In this document: in pieces, positions 43,893 to 52,191 of the stretch
How positions within the stretch are numbered: position 1 is the stretch's first letter
How the letters are laid out: the number at the start of each line of letters is the position of its first letter
Origin: Flavonifractor sp. AGMB03687
Lineage (GTDB): Bacteria; Bacillota; Clostridia; Oscillospirales; Oscillospiraceae
Direction: 5' to 3'
DNA length: 64,000 nucleotides
Assembly (NCBI RefSeq): GCF_017811815.1
Contig: NZ_JADKZI010000001.1
Span: forward strand, 372,001 to 436,000
Notes under the pieces: model-generated
Told to the model about the DNA's origin: nothing
Databases searched by the model: none
The model's input: the letters and a program-made list of their open reading frames with translations, nothing else
Made by a program: the position numbers and the translations under genes

Positions 43893-44282
43893 ATGGCAAG
43901 TAATCGTATCGGACGTATCAACGAGGAGATCCAGCGGGAGCTGGCTACCCTCATCCGCACGGTCAAGGACCCCCGGGTCCACGGTCTGGTGTCCATCACC
44001 GGTGTGGATACCACCTCTGACCTGCGCTATTCCAAGATCTATGTCAGCGTGCTGGACAAGAGCGATGTGAAGGAAGTGGTCAAGGGCCTGAAGTCCGCCG
44101 GCGGCTATCTGCGCCGGGAGCTGGGCCGCGCCCTTCAGCTGCGCTACACCCCGGAGCTGCAGTTTGTGGAGGACGACTCCATCGACACCGGTGCCCACAT
44201 CCTGAGCATGCTGCGGGACCCCGAGGTGGTCAAGCCTGCCAATCCGGCCAACGCCCACATTGATCTGGACAGCGAGGAATAA
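43893..44282 (+). CDS. rbfA: Ribosome-binding factor A
   Basis: RbfA binds the 30S subunit late in maturation, near the 16S 5' helix. The 129-aa product has the KH-like fold with conserved RINEEIQRELATLI (about residues 8-21), DLRYSKIYVSVL and LRRELGRALQLRYTPEL. AGGAG lies six bases before the ATG. It is followed after three bases by the DHH gene. Confidence 0.95.
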   Translation: MASNRIGRINEEIQRELATLIRTVKDPRVHGLVSITGVDTTSDLRYSKIYVSVLDKSDVKEVVKGLKSAGGYLRRELGRALQLRYTPELQFVEDDSIDTGAHILSMLRDPEVVKPANPANAHIDLDSEE

Positions 44283-44285
44283 ACC

Positions 44286-45236
44286 ATGACCTATACCGAA
44301 GCTGCGGCCTGGCTGAAGGAGCACGACCGCTATCTGATCCTCACCCACAAGCGGCCCGACGGGGACACCATCGGCTGTGCCGCCGCCCTGTGTCGGGGCC
44401 TGCGTGGCCTGGGCAAGACTGCCCATATCTGTTCCGGCACCGGTGAGACCCACCTGTTCACCCCCTATCTGGAGGGCCTGCTGGCTCCTGAGGGGTATGA
44501 GCCGGACACGGTGGTCAGCGTGGATATTGCTGCCAGGAGCCTTTTTACCACATCCGGTCAACCCTGGCTGGAGCGGGGCATCGACCTGGCCATCGACCAC
44601 CACCCCTCTCAGGAATTCTTTGCCAAGGAGACCTGCCTGGACGCCGGGCGGGCGGCCTGCGGCGAGATCCTCTATGAGATCCTGAAGGAGCTGGGGCAGG
44701 TCAATCAGGAGACCGCGATCCCCCTGTATGTGGCCGTCTCCACTGACACCGGCTGCTTCCAGTACGGCAACACCACGGCGGACACCCACTGGGTGGCCGC
44801 CGCCCTGATGGCCACCGGCATCGACGTATTCCCCCTGAACAAGCGCCACTTCCGCACCAAGACCTGGGCCCGGCTCCAGGTGGAGCGGCTTATTGTGGAG
44901 CGGATGCACCGCTACGAGGACGGCAAGATCGCCGTGGCTCCCGTGTCCCTGTCCCTGATGGACGAGGCAGGGGCCACCGAGGAGGACATGGAGGACATCG
45001 CCGCCTTCCTGGGCCAGATCGAAGGAGTGGAGACCTCGGTCACCATCCGGGAGCTGGCGGCAGGGGAGTGCAAGCTGTCCGTCCGTACCAGCGGCGGGCT
45101 CAACGCTACCAAGGTGTGCGCCCTGCTGGGAGGCGGCGGTCACGCCGCCGCTGCGGGCTGCACTGTCAGCGGCACCCTGGAGGAGGCGGAGTCCGCCATC
45201 CTGGACGCCATCCGGCAGGTGGAACACGATGCCTAA
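44286..45236 (+). CDS. nrnA: DHH/DHHA1 phosphoesterase (NrnA-like oligoribonuclease/pAp phosphatase)
   Basis: The 316-aa protein has the DHH motifs THKRPDGDTIGCAAAL (about residues 19-34), VVSVDIA, AIDHHPS (about 103-109) and STDTGCFQYG. The DHHA1 domain near the C-terminus ends in GGGGHAAAAGC. Such enzymes hydrolyse 2-5-mers of RNA and 3'-phosphoadenosine 5'-phosphate. The position between rbfA and truB is usual in Clostridia. It overlaps truB by eight bases. Confidence 0.93.
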   Translation: MTYTEAAAWLKEHDRYLILTHKRPDGDTIGCAAALCRGLRGLGKTAHICSGTGETHLFTPYLEGLLAPEGYEPDTVVSVDIAARSLFTTSGQPWLERGIDLAIDHHPSQEFFAKETCLDAGRAACGEILYEILKELGQVNQETAIPLYVAVSTDTGCFQYGNTTADTHWVAAALMATGIDVFPLNKRHFRTKTWARLQVERLIVERMHRYEDGKIAVAPVSLSLMDEAGATEEDMEDIAAFLGQIEGVETSVTIRELAAGECKLSVRTSGGLNATKVCALLGGGGHAAAAGCTVSGTLEEAESAILDAIRQVEHDA

Positions 45237-46113
45237 CGGAGTCATTATCATCGACAAGCCCCAGGAGTGGACCAGTATGGATGTCTGCGCCAAGGTGCGG
45301 GGCATCCTCCATGAGCGGCGGGTGGGCCATGGCGGCACCCTGGACCCCATGGCCACCGGTGTGCTGCCTGTCTTTGTGGGGCGGGCTACCCGGGCGGTGG
45401 AGTTCGCCACAGAGGGGAAAAAGGAATATATCGCCGGTTTAAAACTGGGCGTTATCACAAATACCCAGGATACCACCGGCCAGGTGCTGGAGCAGCGGCC
45501 GGTACAGGTGGACCGGGCGGCCCTGGAGGGTGCCCTGGAAGGGTTCCGGGGGGATATCCTCCAGATCCCACCCATGTACTCCGCCATCAAGCGGGACGGC
45601 AAAAAGCTCTATGAGCTGGCCCGTGCGGGCAAAGAGGTGGAGCGGCCTCCCCGCCCGGTGACCATCTATGGGCTGGAGGTGCTGGAGGAGGTCCCTGAGG
45701 GCTTCCCCAAGGAGGCGGATACCTGGTATCTGCGGGTGCGCTGCTCCAAGGGCACCTATGTCCGCACCCTGTGCCACGATATTGGGCAGGCTTTGGGCTG
45801 CGGCGGCTGTATGTCGGCCCTACGGCGCACTGAGGCGGCGGGCTACACCCTGGACCGAGCGGTGACCCTGGAGCAGCTTCAGGCTGCCTCCGATCCCACC
45901 GCCCTGCTGGCCCCGGTGGATGCCTGCTTTGGAGAGTACCCCGCGGTGACCATCGGTGCGGATGTGCTGAAAAAGGCCAAGAACGGCAGCCCCTTCCCCT
46001 GTGCCGCCCAGGACGGCACCTGGCGGGTGTACGGCCCTGACGGCGAGTTCCTGCTGCTGGGCCGGTGCGCCGGGGGCACCATGACCACCATTAAAAGCTT
46101 TTTCGAGGTGTAA
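45229..46113 (+). CDS. truB: tRNA pseudouridine(55) synthase TruB
   Basis: TruB makes pseudouridine at position 55 of tRNA. The 294-aa product has the family motif GHGGTLDPMATGVLPVFVG with catalytic Asp (about residue 39), YIAGLKLG, and the RCSKGTYVRTLCHDIG segment (about 171-186). AGGTGG lies upstream of the ATG inside the DHH gene. The end of truB contains the ribosome binding site for ribF. Confidence 0.96.
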   Translation: MPNGVIIIDKPQEWTSMDVCAKVRGILHERRVGHGGTLDPMATGVLPVFVGRATRAVEFATEGKKEYIAGLKLGVITNTQDTTGQVLEQRPVQVDRAALEGALEGFRGDILQIPPMYSAIKRDGKKLYELARAGKEVERPPRPVTIYGLEVLEEVPEGFPKEADTWYLRVRCSKGTYVRTLCHDIGQALGCGGCMSALRRTEAAGYTLDRAVTLEQLQAASDPTALLAPVDACFGEYPAVTIGADVLKKAKNGSPFPCAAQDGTWRVYGPDGEFLLLGRCAGGTMTTIKSFFEV

Positions 46114-46118
46114 GTACA

Positions 46119-47030
46119 TTGAACGGGACAGAGACAAGACGTGTGATCGCGCTGGGCTTCTTTGACGGCGTTCATCTGGGCCACGGAGCCCTGCTGCGCC
46201 GGGTGGGGGAGAAGGCGGCTGAACTGGGAGCGGTTCCGGCGGCGGTCACCTTTGATACCCATCCGGAGAACCTGATCCTCAAGACCCCGGCGGTGCCCCT
46301 GCTCAGCTCGCCCATGGACCGGGCGGAGCTGATGCGGCGGTACTACGGCATCCGGGACGTAATCGTGGCCCACTTTGACGAGCGGATGATGCAAATGCCC
46401 TGGCGGGAGTTCGTCACTGACTATCTGGTGAAGGAGCACGGGGCGGTCCACCTGGTGGCCGGCCACGACTTCCACTTCGGCTACAAGGGAGAGGGCAACC
46501 CGGACCGGCTCCAGACCCTGTGCCAGGAGCTGGGCATCGGCTGCGACATCATCCCCAAGGTGTGCCGGGACGATATCACCGTGTCCTCCACCTATATCCG
46601 TACCCTGGTGGCTCAGGGCGAGATGGAGCGAGCCAATGAATTTCTGGGTCATCCCCATACCCTCACCGACACAGTGGCCCACGGCAAGAAGCTGGGCTCC
46701 ACCCTGGGCTTCCCCACGGTGAACCTGCGCTTCCAGCCCGGCGTGCTGGTTCCGGCCTACGGTGTGTATGCCACCAAGGTATGGTTTGAAAACGGCGACA
46801 GCCGCCCGGCAGTGACCAACGTAGGGGTGCGCCCCACGGTGGATGACGGCGACCGGGTGACGGTGGAGGGCTTCATTCTGGACTTCAGCGGTGATCTGTA
46901 CGGCCAGACCGTGCGGATGGAGTTTTACAAACGGCTGCGGGGAGAGCGGAAGTTCGACAGCCTGGAAGAACTGAAACAAGAAGTTATGCGCAACGCGGAA
47001 CAGACCAGACACTATTTTGAGGGCCTGTAA
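46119..47030 (+). CDS. ribF: Bifunctional riboflavin kinase/FMN adenylyltransferase RibF
   Basis: RibF converts riboflavin to FMN and then FAD. The 303-aa product has the N-terminal nucleotidyltransferase domain (ALGFFDGVHLGHGAL, residues 11-25; ISSTYIR-like VSSTYIRTLVAQGE). The C-terminal kinase domain has LGFPTVNLRF, YGVYATKVWF and a conserved TNVGVRPTV. It starts at a TTG (46119), eight bases after GAGGTG at the end of truB. It closes the translation operon in the standard order. Confidence 0.95.
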   Translation: MNGTETRRVIALGFFDGVHLGHGALLRRVGEKAAELGAVPAAVTFDTHPENLILKTPAVPLLSSPMDRAELMRRYYGIRDVIVAHFDERMMQMPWREFVTDYLVKEHGAVHLVAGHDFHFGYKGEGNPDRLQTLCQELGIGCDIIPKVCRDDITVSSTYIRTLVAQGEMERANEFLGHPHTLTDTVAHGKKLGSTLGFPTVNLRFQPGVLVPAYGVYATKVWFENGDSRPAVTNVGVRPTVDDGDRVTVEGFILDFSGDLYGQTVRMEFYKRLRGERKFDSLEELKQEVMRNAEQTRHYFEGL

Positions 47031-47060
47031 TACGGCTGCCCATCCGAAGGGGGACACCAT

Positions 47061-48380
47061 ATGCGCTATCATAAGATCTATCCCGCCGCAATTTGTTTCT
47101 CTGTCTACCTCATCGCCATCGGTCTGATTTTGGGTGATCCCTCTGAGATCCTGCCCGGTCTGTGGAAGATCATTCAGACTGAGGACGCCCTCATCACCGA
47201 CTATGTGAAGATCGCGGGTATCGGAGCGGCCTTTGTGAACGCCGCTCTGGTCACCCTCATCAGCCTGGGAATCCTCCACTTGAGCAAGGACCCCCTCAAT
47301 GGCTACACCTTGGTGGAGATCGGCCTGATGGCGGGCTTTGCCCTGTTCGGCAAGAACATCGCCAACATCTGGCCCATCATCTTCGGTACCTTCCTGTATG
47401 CCAAGGTCCGCCGGGAGGAGTTCGGCAAGTACGCCTCCGTATCCCTGCTGGCCACCTCGCTGTCGCCGGTGGTAAGCTATGTGGCGCTGGACAACGGCTG
47501 GGGCAACATCTGGTGGGCCATCCTCATCGGTGTCATCATCGGCTTTGTGCTGCCTCCTCTGTCTGCCTATACATACAAGATCCAGAACGGCATGAACCTG
47601 TACAACATGGGATTTGCCTGCGGTCTGCTGGCCACCATCATGGTGCCGGTCATGACCTCTCTGGGTGCAAACCCCAATGTGGCCCACCACTGGGCCACCG
47701 GCTATAACATGCAGCTGGGCATCTGCCTGGGCGGCCTCTGCCTGATTCTGATCGTCATGGGCCTGTTTTTCAGCGGGCGGCCCATTTGGGCGGCCTGGGC
47801 AGGCTACCGGCGACTGCTGCTCACCACCGGCCGGGCCCCCAGTGACTACCTGCGTATGTTCGGCGCGGCGCCCACTTTGATCAACGTGGGTGTCAACGGT
47901 CTGATCGGTATGGCGTTTATTCTGCTGACCGGCGGCGACCTGAACGGCCCCACTCTGGGCGGTATCTTTACCATCATGGGCTTCTCCGCCTTCGGCAAAC
48001 ACGCCCGCAATATTGTCCCCATTATGCTGGGCGTGGTGCTGGGCAGCTTCTGTATGCATTGGAGCATCAACGACAGCGCCGTGCAGCTGGCCCTGCTCTT
48101 CGGTACCACTCTGGCTCCCATCTCGGGCTACTTCGGCTGGCCCTTCGGTATTTTGGCTGGCTTCCTCCACTCCTCGGTGGTGCTGCGGGCCGGTACCCCG
48201 GTGGAGGGCTTCAACCTGTACAACAACGGCTTCTCCGGCGGCCTGCTGGCCATCGTGCTCTATCCCATCATCTCCGAGGCCATCCGGCACCGCCGTCCTC
48301 AGCTTCAGGACGCCGACTACCTGGACGTCTTCGAGCACGACAGCCCCACGGTTCCGCCTCCCATTTCCAAAAAACACTGA
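47061..48380 (+). CDS. DUF1576 family membrane protein with an internal duplication
   Basis: The 439-aa integral membrane protein has about 11-12 helices and no cleavable signal. Two halves are related: GFALFGK (92-98) matches GFSAFGK (307-313), and GMNLYNMGFACGLLA (177-191) matches GFNLYNNGFSGGLLA (383-397). An offset near 210 residues indicates an ancient duplication, as in many transporters. The family name DUF1576 is from recognition of its pattern; the function is unknown. GGGGGA precedes the ATG. It follows ribF by 30 bp and might share its transcript, so a flavin-related role is possible but unsupported. Confidence 0.85.
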   Translation: MRYHKIYPAAICFSVYLIAIGLILGDPSEILPGLWKIIQTEDALITDYVKIAGIGAAFVNAALVTLISLGILHLSKDPLNGYTLVEIGLMAGFALFGKNIANIWPIIFGTFLYAKVRREEFGKYASVSLLATSLSPVVSYVALDNGWGNIWWAILIGVIIGFVLPPLSAYTYKIQNGMNLYNMGFACGLLATIMVPVMTSLGANPNVAHHWATGYNMQLGICLGGLCLILIVMGLFFSGRPIWAAWAGYRRLLLTTGRAPSDYLRMFGAAPTLINVGVNGLIGMAFILLTGGDLNGPTLGGIFTIMGFSAFGKHARNIVPIMLGVVLGSFCMHWSINDSAVQLALLFGTTLAPISGYFGWPFGILAGFLHSSVVLRAGTPVEGFNLYNNGFSGGLLAIVLYPIISEAIRHRRPQLQDADYLDVFEHDSPTVPPPISKKH

Positions 48381-48420
48381 TAAAAGAGCCTGTATCCAAT
48401 TGGATACAGGCTCTTTTATC
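48379..48420. terminator. 42-bp perfect palindrome terminator between convergent genes
   Basis: The palindrome GATAAAAGAGCCTGTATCCAA plus its complement is read the same on both strands. It overlaps both stop codons and has internal A/T runs at each end, so it terminates both genes. Confidence 0.9.
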
Positions 48421-49168
48421 AGTGGGACTTACGGCGGCTGAGGCGGATGCACTCCAGGGTGTAGGAGACCTGGAGCACGCCCCAGATCAACACCACCATC
48501 AGGATAGGCAGCAGGCCTACCTCAGTTACAAGACTGAGAAGCACAAGTATGACCCAGAGGGCGGGGCAGAGGCCGTTGAGGATTTTATAGGCGTGGAAGG
48601 CTGCCTGCCCGATCTGGGCCCGCTCCAGCTCGTCGCAGCTGTCCAGCCACTTCTTATGGAAGTTGACGTCGTAGATGCTGCCCTTCTTCTCTGGATTCAT
48701 CCGCCGGGTCAGATCCACCACTTTTTGCTGAAGCAGGATGAGAAAGACCAGAGAGATCAGGAAAAGGAGAGCGTTTATCAGGGAAGCATCGTAGAGGAAA
48801 CCGGCGGCCAGGAAAAAGAGATCAGCCAGCATAGCCAGGGAACTGAACAGCAGGGTGTAGCTCAGCTTCTCCTCAATGGCCTGATAGGCCTCATCACACT
48901 CCTGATCCCAGACGGCGTACTCCTTTTTGGCGGAACAATAAAGACAGAGGCCGGGGATCAGCAGAGCGGCGGTGCACACCGGGATGGCCCAGGGGGTGAC
49001 GGTCCTCAGAAACACATCCAGACCCTCCCGGATGGTGTTCAACGTTCCCAAATCGGCTGCCAAGGCGCTGAAAAAGCCGACTGCACCGCCTACCAGGCCA
49101 GCAACCAGGATCACCAGCAGAAAGCGGGGCAGAGACTTCCGGTTGTCCCGTTTTACCGTATCATTCAT
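48419..49168 (-). CDS. DUF3169-like membrane protein
   Basis: The 249-aa product has about six transmembrane helices in pairs (about residues 14-35, 47-66, 95-117, 122-140 and two near the C-terminus) and a cytoplasmic loop of about 60 residues. It follows an XRE regulator with an eight-base overlap, an arrangement I associate with the DUF3169 family of Firmicutes. The ATG at 49168 follows GGAGGA. Function is unknown; many such pairs respond to envelope stress or antimicrobial peptides in other bacteria. Confidence 0.75.
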   Translation of the reverse strand: MNDTVKRDNRKSLPRFLLVILVAGLVGGAVGFFSALAADLGTLNTIREGLDVFLRTVTPWAIPVCTAALLIPGLCLYCSAKKEYAVWDQECDEAYQAIEEKLSYTLLFSSLAMLADLFFLAAGFLYDASLINALLFLISLVFLILLQQKVVDLTRRMNPEKKGSIYDVNFHKKWLDSCDELERAQIGQAAFHAYKILNGLCPALWVILVLLSLVTEVGLLPILMVVLIWGVLQVSYTLECIRLSRRKSH

Positions 49169-49376
49169 GTTCTTCCTCCTCCTCATAGATAAAGATATCC
49201 TCCACAGTCACTCCGCACAGCCTGGCCAGCTTGAGGGCTAGGGTCACCGAAGGGGAGTAGTCCCCCCGCTCGATTTGGCTGATGGTCTGGCGGGATACCC
49301 CCGCCAGGCGGCCCATCTCCTGTTGGTTGACCCCAAGTCTGGCTCGGTACTCCTTGAGCCGGTTGTACAGCGGCAT
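49161..49376 (-). CDS. XRE-family transcriptional regulator
   Basis: The 71-aa protein is little more than a helix-turn-helix: NRLKEYRARLGVNQQEMGRL (residues 5-24), AGVSRQTISQIERGDYSPSV (25-44), followed by LARLCGVTVEDIF and an acidic tail. It resembles the YozG/CopG-size Cro-type regulators. GGGAGGT precedes the ATG. Three similar 18-bp sites across its promoter make autorepression likely. It is co-transcribed with the membrane protein gene. Confidence 0.93.
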   Translation of the reverse strand: MPLYNRLKEYRARLGVNQQEMGRLAGVSRQTISQIERGDYSPSVTLALKLARLCGVTVEDIFIYEEEEEHE

Positions 49377-49393
49377 GGTTACACCTCCCGGGC

Positions 49394-49465
49394 TGACAAT
49401 TATTCACGTCAAAATGACAACTATCCTTGTCAAACATAGGATAGCATTGACAAGGATAGTTGTCA
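49394..49465. promoter_or_regulatory. Triple operator upstream of the XRE gene
   Basis: Two copies of an 18-bp site lie in opposite directions, TGACAACTATCCTTGTCA at 49415-49432 and its exact complement at 49448-49465. A degenerate third (TGACAATTATTCACGTCA, 13 of 18 matching) lies at 49394-49411. Each has TGACAA/TTGTCA-like dyad ends. Centres are 21 and 33 bp apart, about two and three helical turns. They cover the -35 spacer, the start site and the early leader. Confidence 0.8.
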
Positions 49466-49466
49466 A
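49438..49466 (-). promoter_or_regulatory. Promoter of the XRE-DUF3169 operon
   Basis: On the minus strand TTGACA (49466-49461) is followed after 17 bases by TATCCT (49443-49438). One operator overlaps the -35 box and spacer. Confidence 0.8.
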
Positions 49467-49473
49467 GAGGAAG

Positions 49474-49506
49474 ATAAAAAATGCGCCGCGGTTTTCCGCG
49501 GCGCAT
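49474..49506 (-). terminator. Terminator of the NfeD-SPFH operon
   Basis: An 11-bp stem, ATGCGCCGCGG with CCGCGGCGCAT around TTTT, is followed on the minus strand by TTTTTTATC. Confidence 0.88.
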
Positions 49507-49521
49507 GGATGGGACGGGAGA

Positions 49522-50451
49522 TCAGCTCTTCTTTTCGGAATCGGAGCCGGACTCAAAGGCGGCCTTGGCGGAGGCGCACAGGCCTGCGAGGCCCTGGATC
49601 TCCGAGGGAATAATCAGCTTGGTGGCCTGGCCGTTGGCGGCGGCCTGGAAGGCCTCCAGAGCCTTGATCTTCAGCACCTGATCGGTGGGGCTGGCCTCAT
49701 TGAGGAGCTTGAGAGCTTCGGCGGTGGCCTGCTGCACCTTCAGGATAGCCTCGGCCTCACCTTCGGCCTTCATGATGGCCGCCTGCTTGGCGGCGTCGGC
49801 CCGGAGGATCAGGGACTGCTTTTCGCCCTCAGCCACCAGGATCTGGCTCTGCTTCTGGCCCTCGGCCTGGAGGATGGATTCCCGGCGTTCCCGCTCGGCC
49901 TTCATCTGCTTCTCCATGGCGTCCTGGATCTCTCTGGGCGGGATGATGTTCTTCAGCTCCACACGGTTGACCTTGATACCCCAGGGGTCTGTGGCCTCGT
50001 CCAGAATGGAGCGCATCTTGGAGTTGATGATGTCGCGGCTGGTGAGGGACTGGTCCAGCTCCAGCTCGCCGATGATGTTGCGCAGGGTGGTGGCGGTCAG
50101 ATTCTCAATGGCGCTCATGGGGTGCTCTACGCCGTAGGTGTACAGCTTGGCGTCGGTGATCTGGAAGTAGAGCACCGTGTCGATCTGCATGGTGACGTTA
50201 TCCTTGGTGATGACGGGCTGGGGAGCGAAATCTACCACCTGCTCCTTCAGGGAGACCACTTTGGCTACCCGCTCAATAAAGGGAATCTTGAAGTGGACGC
50301 CCACGCCCCACACGGAGTGGAACGCGCCCATGCGCTCGATGACGTAGGCCTTGGACTGCTGGACGATCTTCAGGTTGGCGGCCAGCAGCAGAATAATGAA
50401 GATCACCAGGATAATAATGATAATGGGGATAAAGGGAATATTGTCAAACAT
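49522..50451 (-). CDS. SPFH/stomatin-like membrane protein (QmcA type)
   Basis: The 309-aa protein has one N-terminal membrane segment (about residues 6-25), an SPFH/band-7 domain (about 28-190: VQQSKAYVIERMGAFHSVWG, LRNIIGELELDQSLTSRD) and a coiled-coil tail with repeated Ala/Glu/Lys/Gln. It should form oligomers in the membrane that organise microdomains. The upstream NfeD gene, 14 bp away, is its usual partner. Codon use matches the neighbours. Confidence 0.94.
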   Translation of the reverse strand: MFDNIPFIPIIIIILVIFIILLLAANLKIVQQSKAYVIERMGAFHSVWGVGVHFKIPFIERVAKVVSLKEQVVDFAPQPVITKDNVTMQIDTVLYFQITDAKLYTYGVEHPMSAIENLTATTLRNIIGELELDQSLTSRDIINSKMRSILDEATDPWGIKVNRVELKNIIPPREIQDAMEKQMKAERERRESILQAEGQKQSQILVAEGEKQSLILRADAAKQAAIMKAEGEAEAILKVQQATAEALKLLNEASPTDQVLKIKALEAFQAAANGQATKLIIPSEIQGLAGLCASAKAAFESGSDSEKKS

Positions 50452-50465
50452 TTTCCTTCCTCCTT

Positions 50466-50921
50466 TTATCGGTGGATCATACAGCTCTCTTTCGTGGGGG
50501 TCACAATGAGCTTCACGCCTTCAATGCGCAGCACGCGCACGGTGGTACCCTCGGGGATGTTTTCCTCCGGATCGGAACGGGCGGTCCACACACTGCCGCC
50601 TACCGTTACCTGCCCCTGGGCGTTCCGGTTGTCGATGGCCTGGGTGACCACACCCTCGGCGCCTACCGCCCGGTCGGCGTTGGTAGCCACCTGCTTGGGA
50701 GCCACATAGCGTCGGGTGAGGGGCCGGATCACCAGTAGGGTGACCAGGGAGACCACCAGAAATACGGCAAACTGGATCCAGATATTTTGGACGAAGAAGG
50801 ACGTGATCAGTGCGGCCAGAGCGCCCAGAGCGAACCAAAGGGAGACCAGGGCCACGGTAGCGGCCTCCACCACCGCTAGGACCACCAGGGCCACCAGCCA
50901 GCAAATACTGGGTATGGGCAT
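50466..50921 (-). CDS. NfeD-family membrane protein
   Basis: The 151-aa product has three to four hydrophobic helices (about residues 5-70) and a C-terminal OB-fold domain (about 85-145: AVGAEGVVTQAIDNRN, GQVTVGGSVWTARS). This is the short NfeD1b form without the ClpP-like protease domain. It precedes the stomatin gene in one operon, a widely conserved pair. AAAGGAGGTTCG precedes the ATG. No clear sigma-A promoter was found upstream. Confidence 0.92.
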   Translation of the reverse strand: MPIPSICWLVALVVLAVVEAATVALVSLWFALGALAALITSFFVQNIWIQFAVFLVVSLVTLLVIRPLTRRYVAPKQVATNADRAVGAEGVVTQAIDNRNAQGQVTVGGSVWTARSDPEENIPEGTTVRVLRIEGVKLIVTPTKESCMIHR

Positions 50922-50992
50922 AGACGAACCTCCTTTCTTAGGGCTATCCTAGCATACTTCTGTAAAAAAGGAAAGTGACATTCCGTTACAGT

Positions 50993-51021
50993 TTGCCAAG
51001 CGGCGCGAAATAAGGTATACT
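50993..51021 (+). promoter_or_regulatory. Promoter of the rRNA methyltransferase gene
   Basis: TTGCCA and TATACT are spaced by 17 bases and lie 37 bases before the ATG. Confidence 0.75.
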
Positions 51022-51057
51022 GGACCAAACCGATAAGACTGGAATGAGGAGCGAATC

Positions 51058-52191
51058 ATGAGAGAACTGGAATTGCTGATCCCCACCCTGTTTGGCCTGG
51101 AGGGCCTGTGCGCCGAGGAGCTGCGCCGGCTGGGCCTGCCCGAGGTGAAGGCGGAGAATGGGCGAGTGGGCTGCAAGGCTCGTCCGGAAGACATTCCCAG
51201 AGTAAATTTGAACCTGCGTACCGGCGAGCGGGTGCTGCTGGTGGTAGGCCGGTACCATGCTGCCGACTTTGAGGCCCTCTTTGAGGGGGCCAAGGCTCTG
51301 CCCTGGGAGGACTATATCCCCCGGGAGGGCGCCTTCCCGGTGAAGGGCCACTCCCTCAACTCCCAGCTCCATGCGGTGCCCGCCATCCAGTCGGTGCTGA
51401 AGAAGGCTCTGGCTGCCCGGCTGGGAGCCAAATACGGCATGGATACCCTGCCGGAGAGCGGGGCCCTGTACCAGGTCCAGTTCTCCATCATGCACGACGA
51501 GGTCACCCTGATGCTGGATACCTCCGGCGCGGGCCTCCACAAGCGCGGCTACCGTGCGGTGGGCGTGGTGGCCCCCCTGCGGGAGACCCTGGCCGCCGCC
51601 ATGGTGCTTCTCTCCCGCTACCGGGGAAGAGACCCCTTCTGCGACCCCTTCTGCGGTTCGGGCACCATTGCCATCGAGGCCGCTCTCATCGCCAAGAACC
51701 GGGCCCCCGGCCTGAACCGGGCCTTCTCCGCCCAGCGGTGGCGGTGGCTGGACAGCGGCCTGTGGCTCCAGGCTGCCGATGAGGCCATGGACAAGGAGTT
51801 CCACGGGGACTACGACATCTGGGGCGGTGACATCGACCCCAAGGCGGTGGCCATCGCCCGGGACAACGCGGTGAAGGCCGACGTGGAGGATGTGGTGCGC
51901 TTTGAGGTGGCCGACGCCACCAAGTTCCACCGGGATGCCCCCGTGGGCCGTGTAGTGACCAACCCGCCTTACGGCGAGCGCATCATGGAGAAGCGGGAGG
52001 CGGAGGAGCTGTACCGGGCCTTCGGTAAGGCGGTGCGTACCCTGCCGGAGGGCTGGAAGGTGAGCGTGCTCTCCTCCCACACGGAATTTGAGCGCACCTT
52101 CGGCCGGACGGCGGAGAAGAAGCGGAAGCTGTACAACGGTATGCTGAAATGTGATCTGTTCCAGTATGGAATCAACCAACGGAGGAACTGA
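51058..52191 (+). CDS. THUMP-domain class I RNA methyltransferase (RlmL/YpsC-like)
   Basis: The 377-aa enzyme has an N-terminal ferredoxin-like plus THUMP region (about residues 1-155) and a Rossmann methyltransferase domain. The SAM motif is DPFCGSGTIAIEAALIA (about 198-214), acidic motif GGDIDPKAVAIAR, and the catalytic NPPYGER (about 302-308), typical of N2-guanine methylation of 23S rRNA. Family length (about 375 aa, without the RlmK domain) matches Firmicute YpsC. It is followed without a gap by the secreted protein gene. Confidence 0.92.
   Translation: MRELELLIPTLFGLEGLCAEELRRLGLPEVKAENGRVGCKARPEDIPRVNLNLRTGERVLLVVGRYHAADFEALFEGAKALPWEDYIPREGAFPVKGHSLNSQLHAVPAIQSVLKKALAARLGAKYGMDTLPESGALYQVQFSIMHDEVTLMLDTSGAGLHKRGYRAVGVVAPLRETLAAAMVLLSRYRGRDPFCDPFCGSGTIAIEAALIAKNRAPGLNRAFSAQRWRWLDSGLWLQAADEAMDKEFHGDYDIWGGDIDPKAVAIARDNAVKADVEDVVRFEVADATKFHRDAPVGRVVTNPPYGERIMEKREAEELYRAFGKAVRTLPEGWKVSVLSSHTEFERTFGRTAEKKRKLYNGMLKCDLFQYGINQRRN

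Noticed and set aside
41385-45602. A 1405-codon frame antisense to infB, rbfA, nrnA and truB
   Set aside because: Although very long, it runs opposite four well-supported genes, has the skewed Gly/Leu/His/Val composition of an antisense frame and no start signals.
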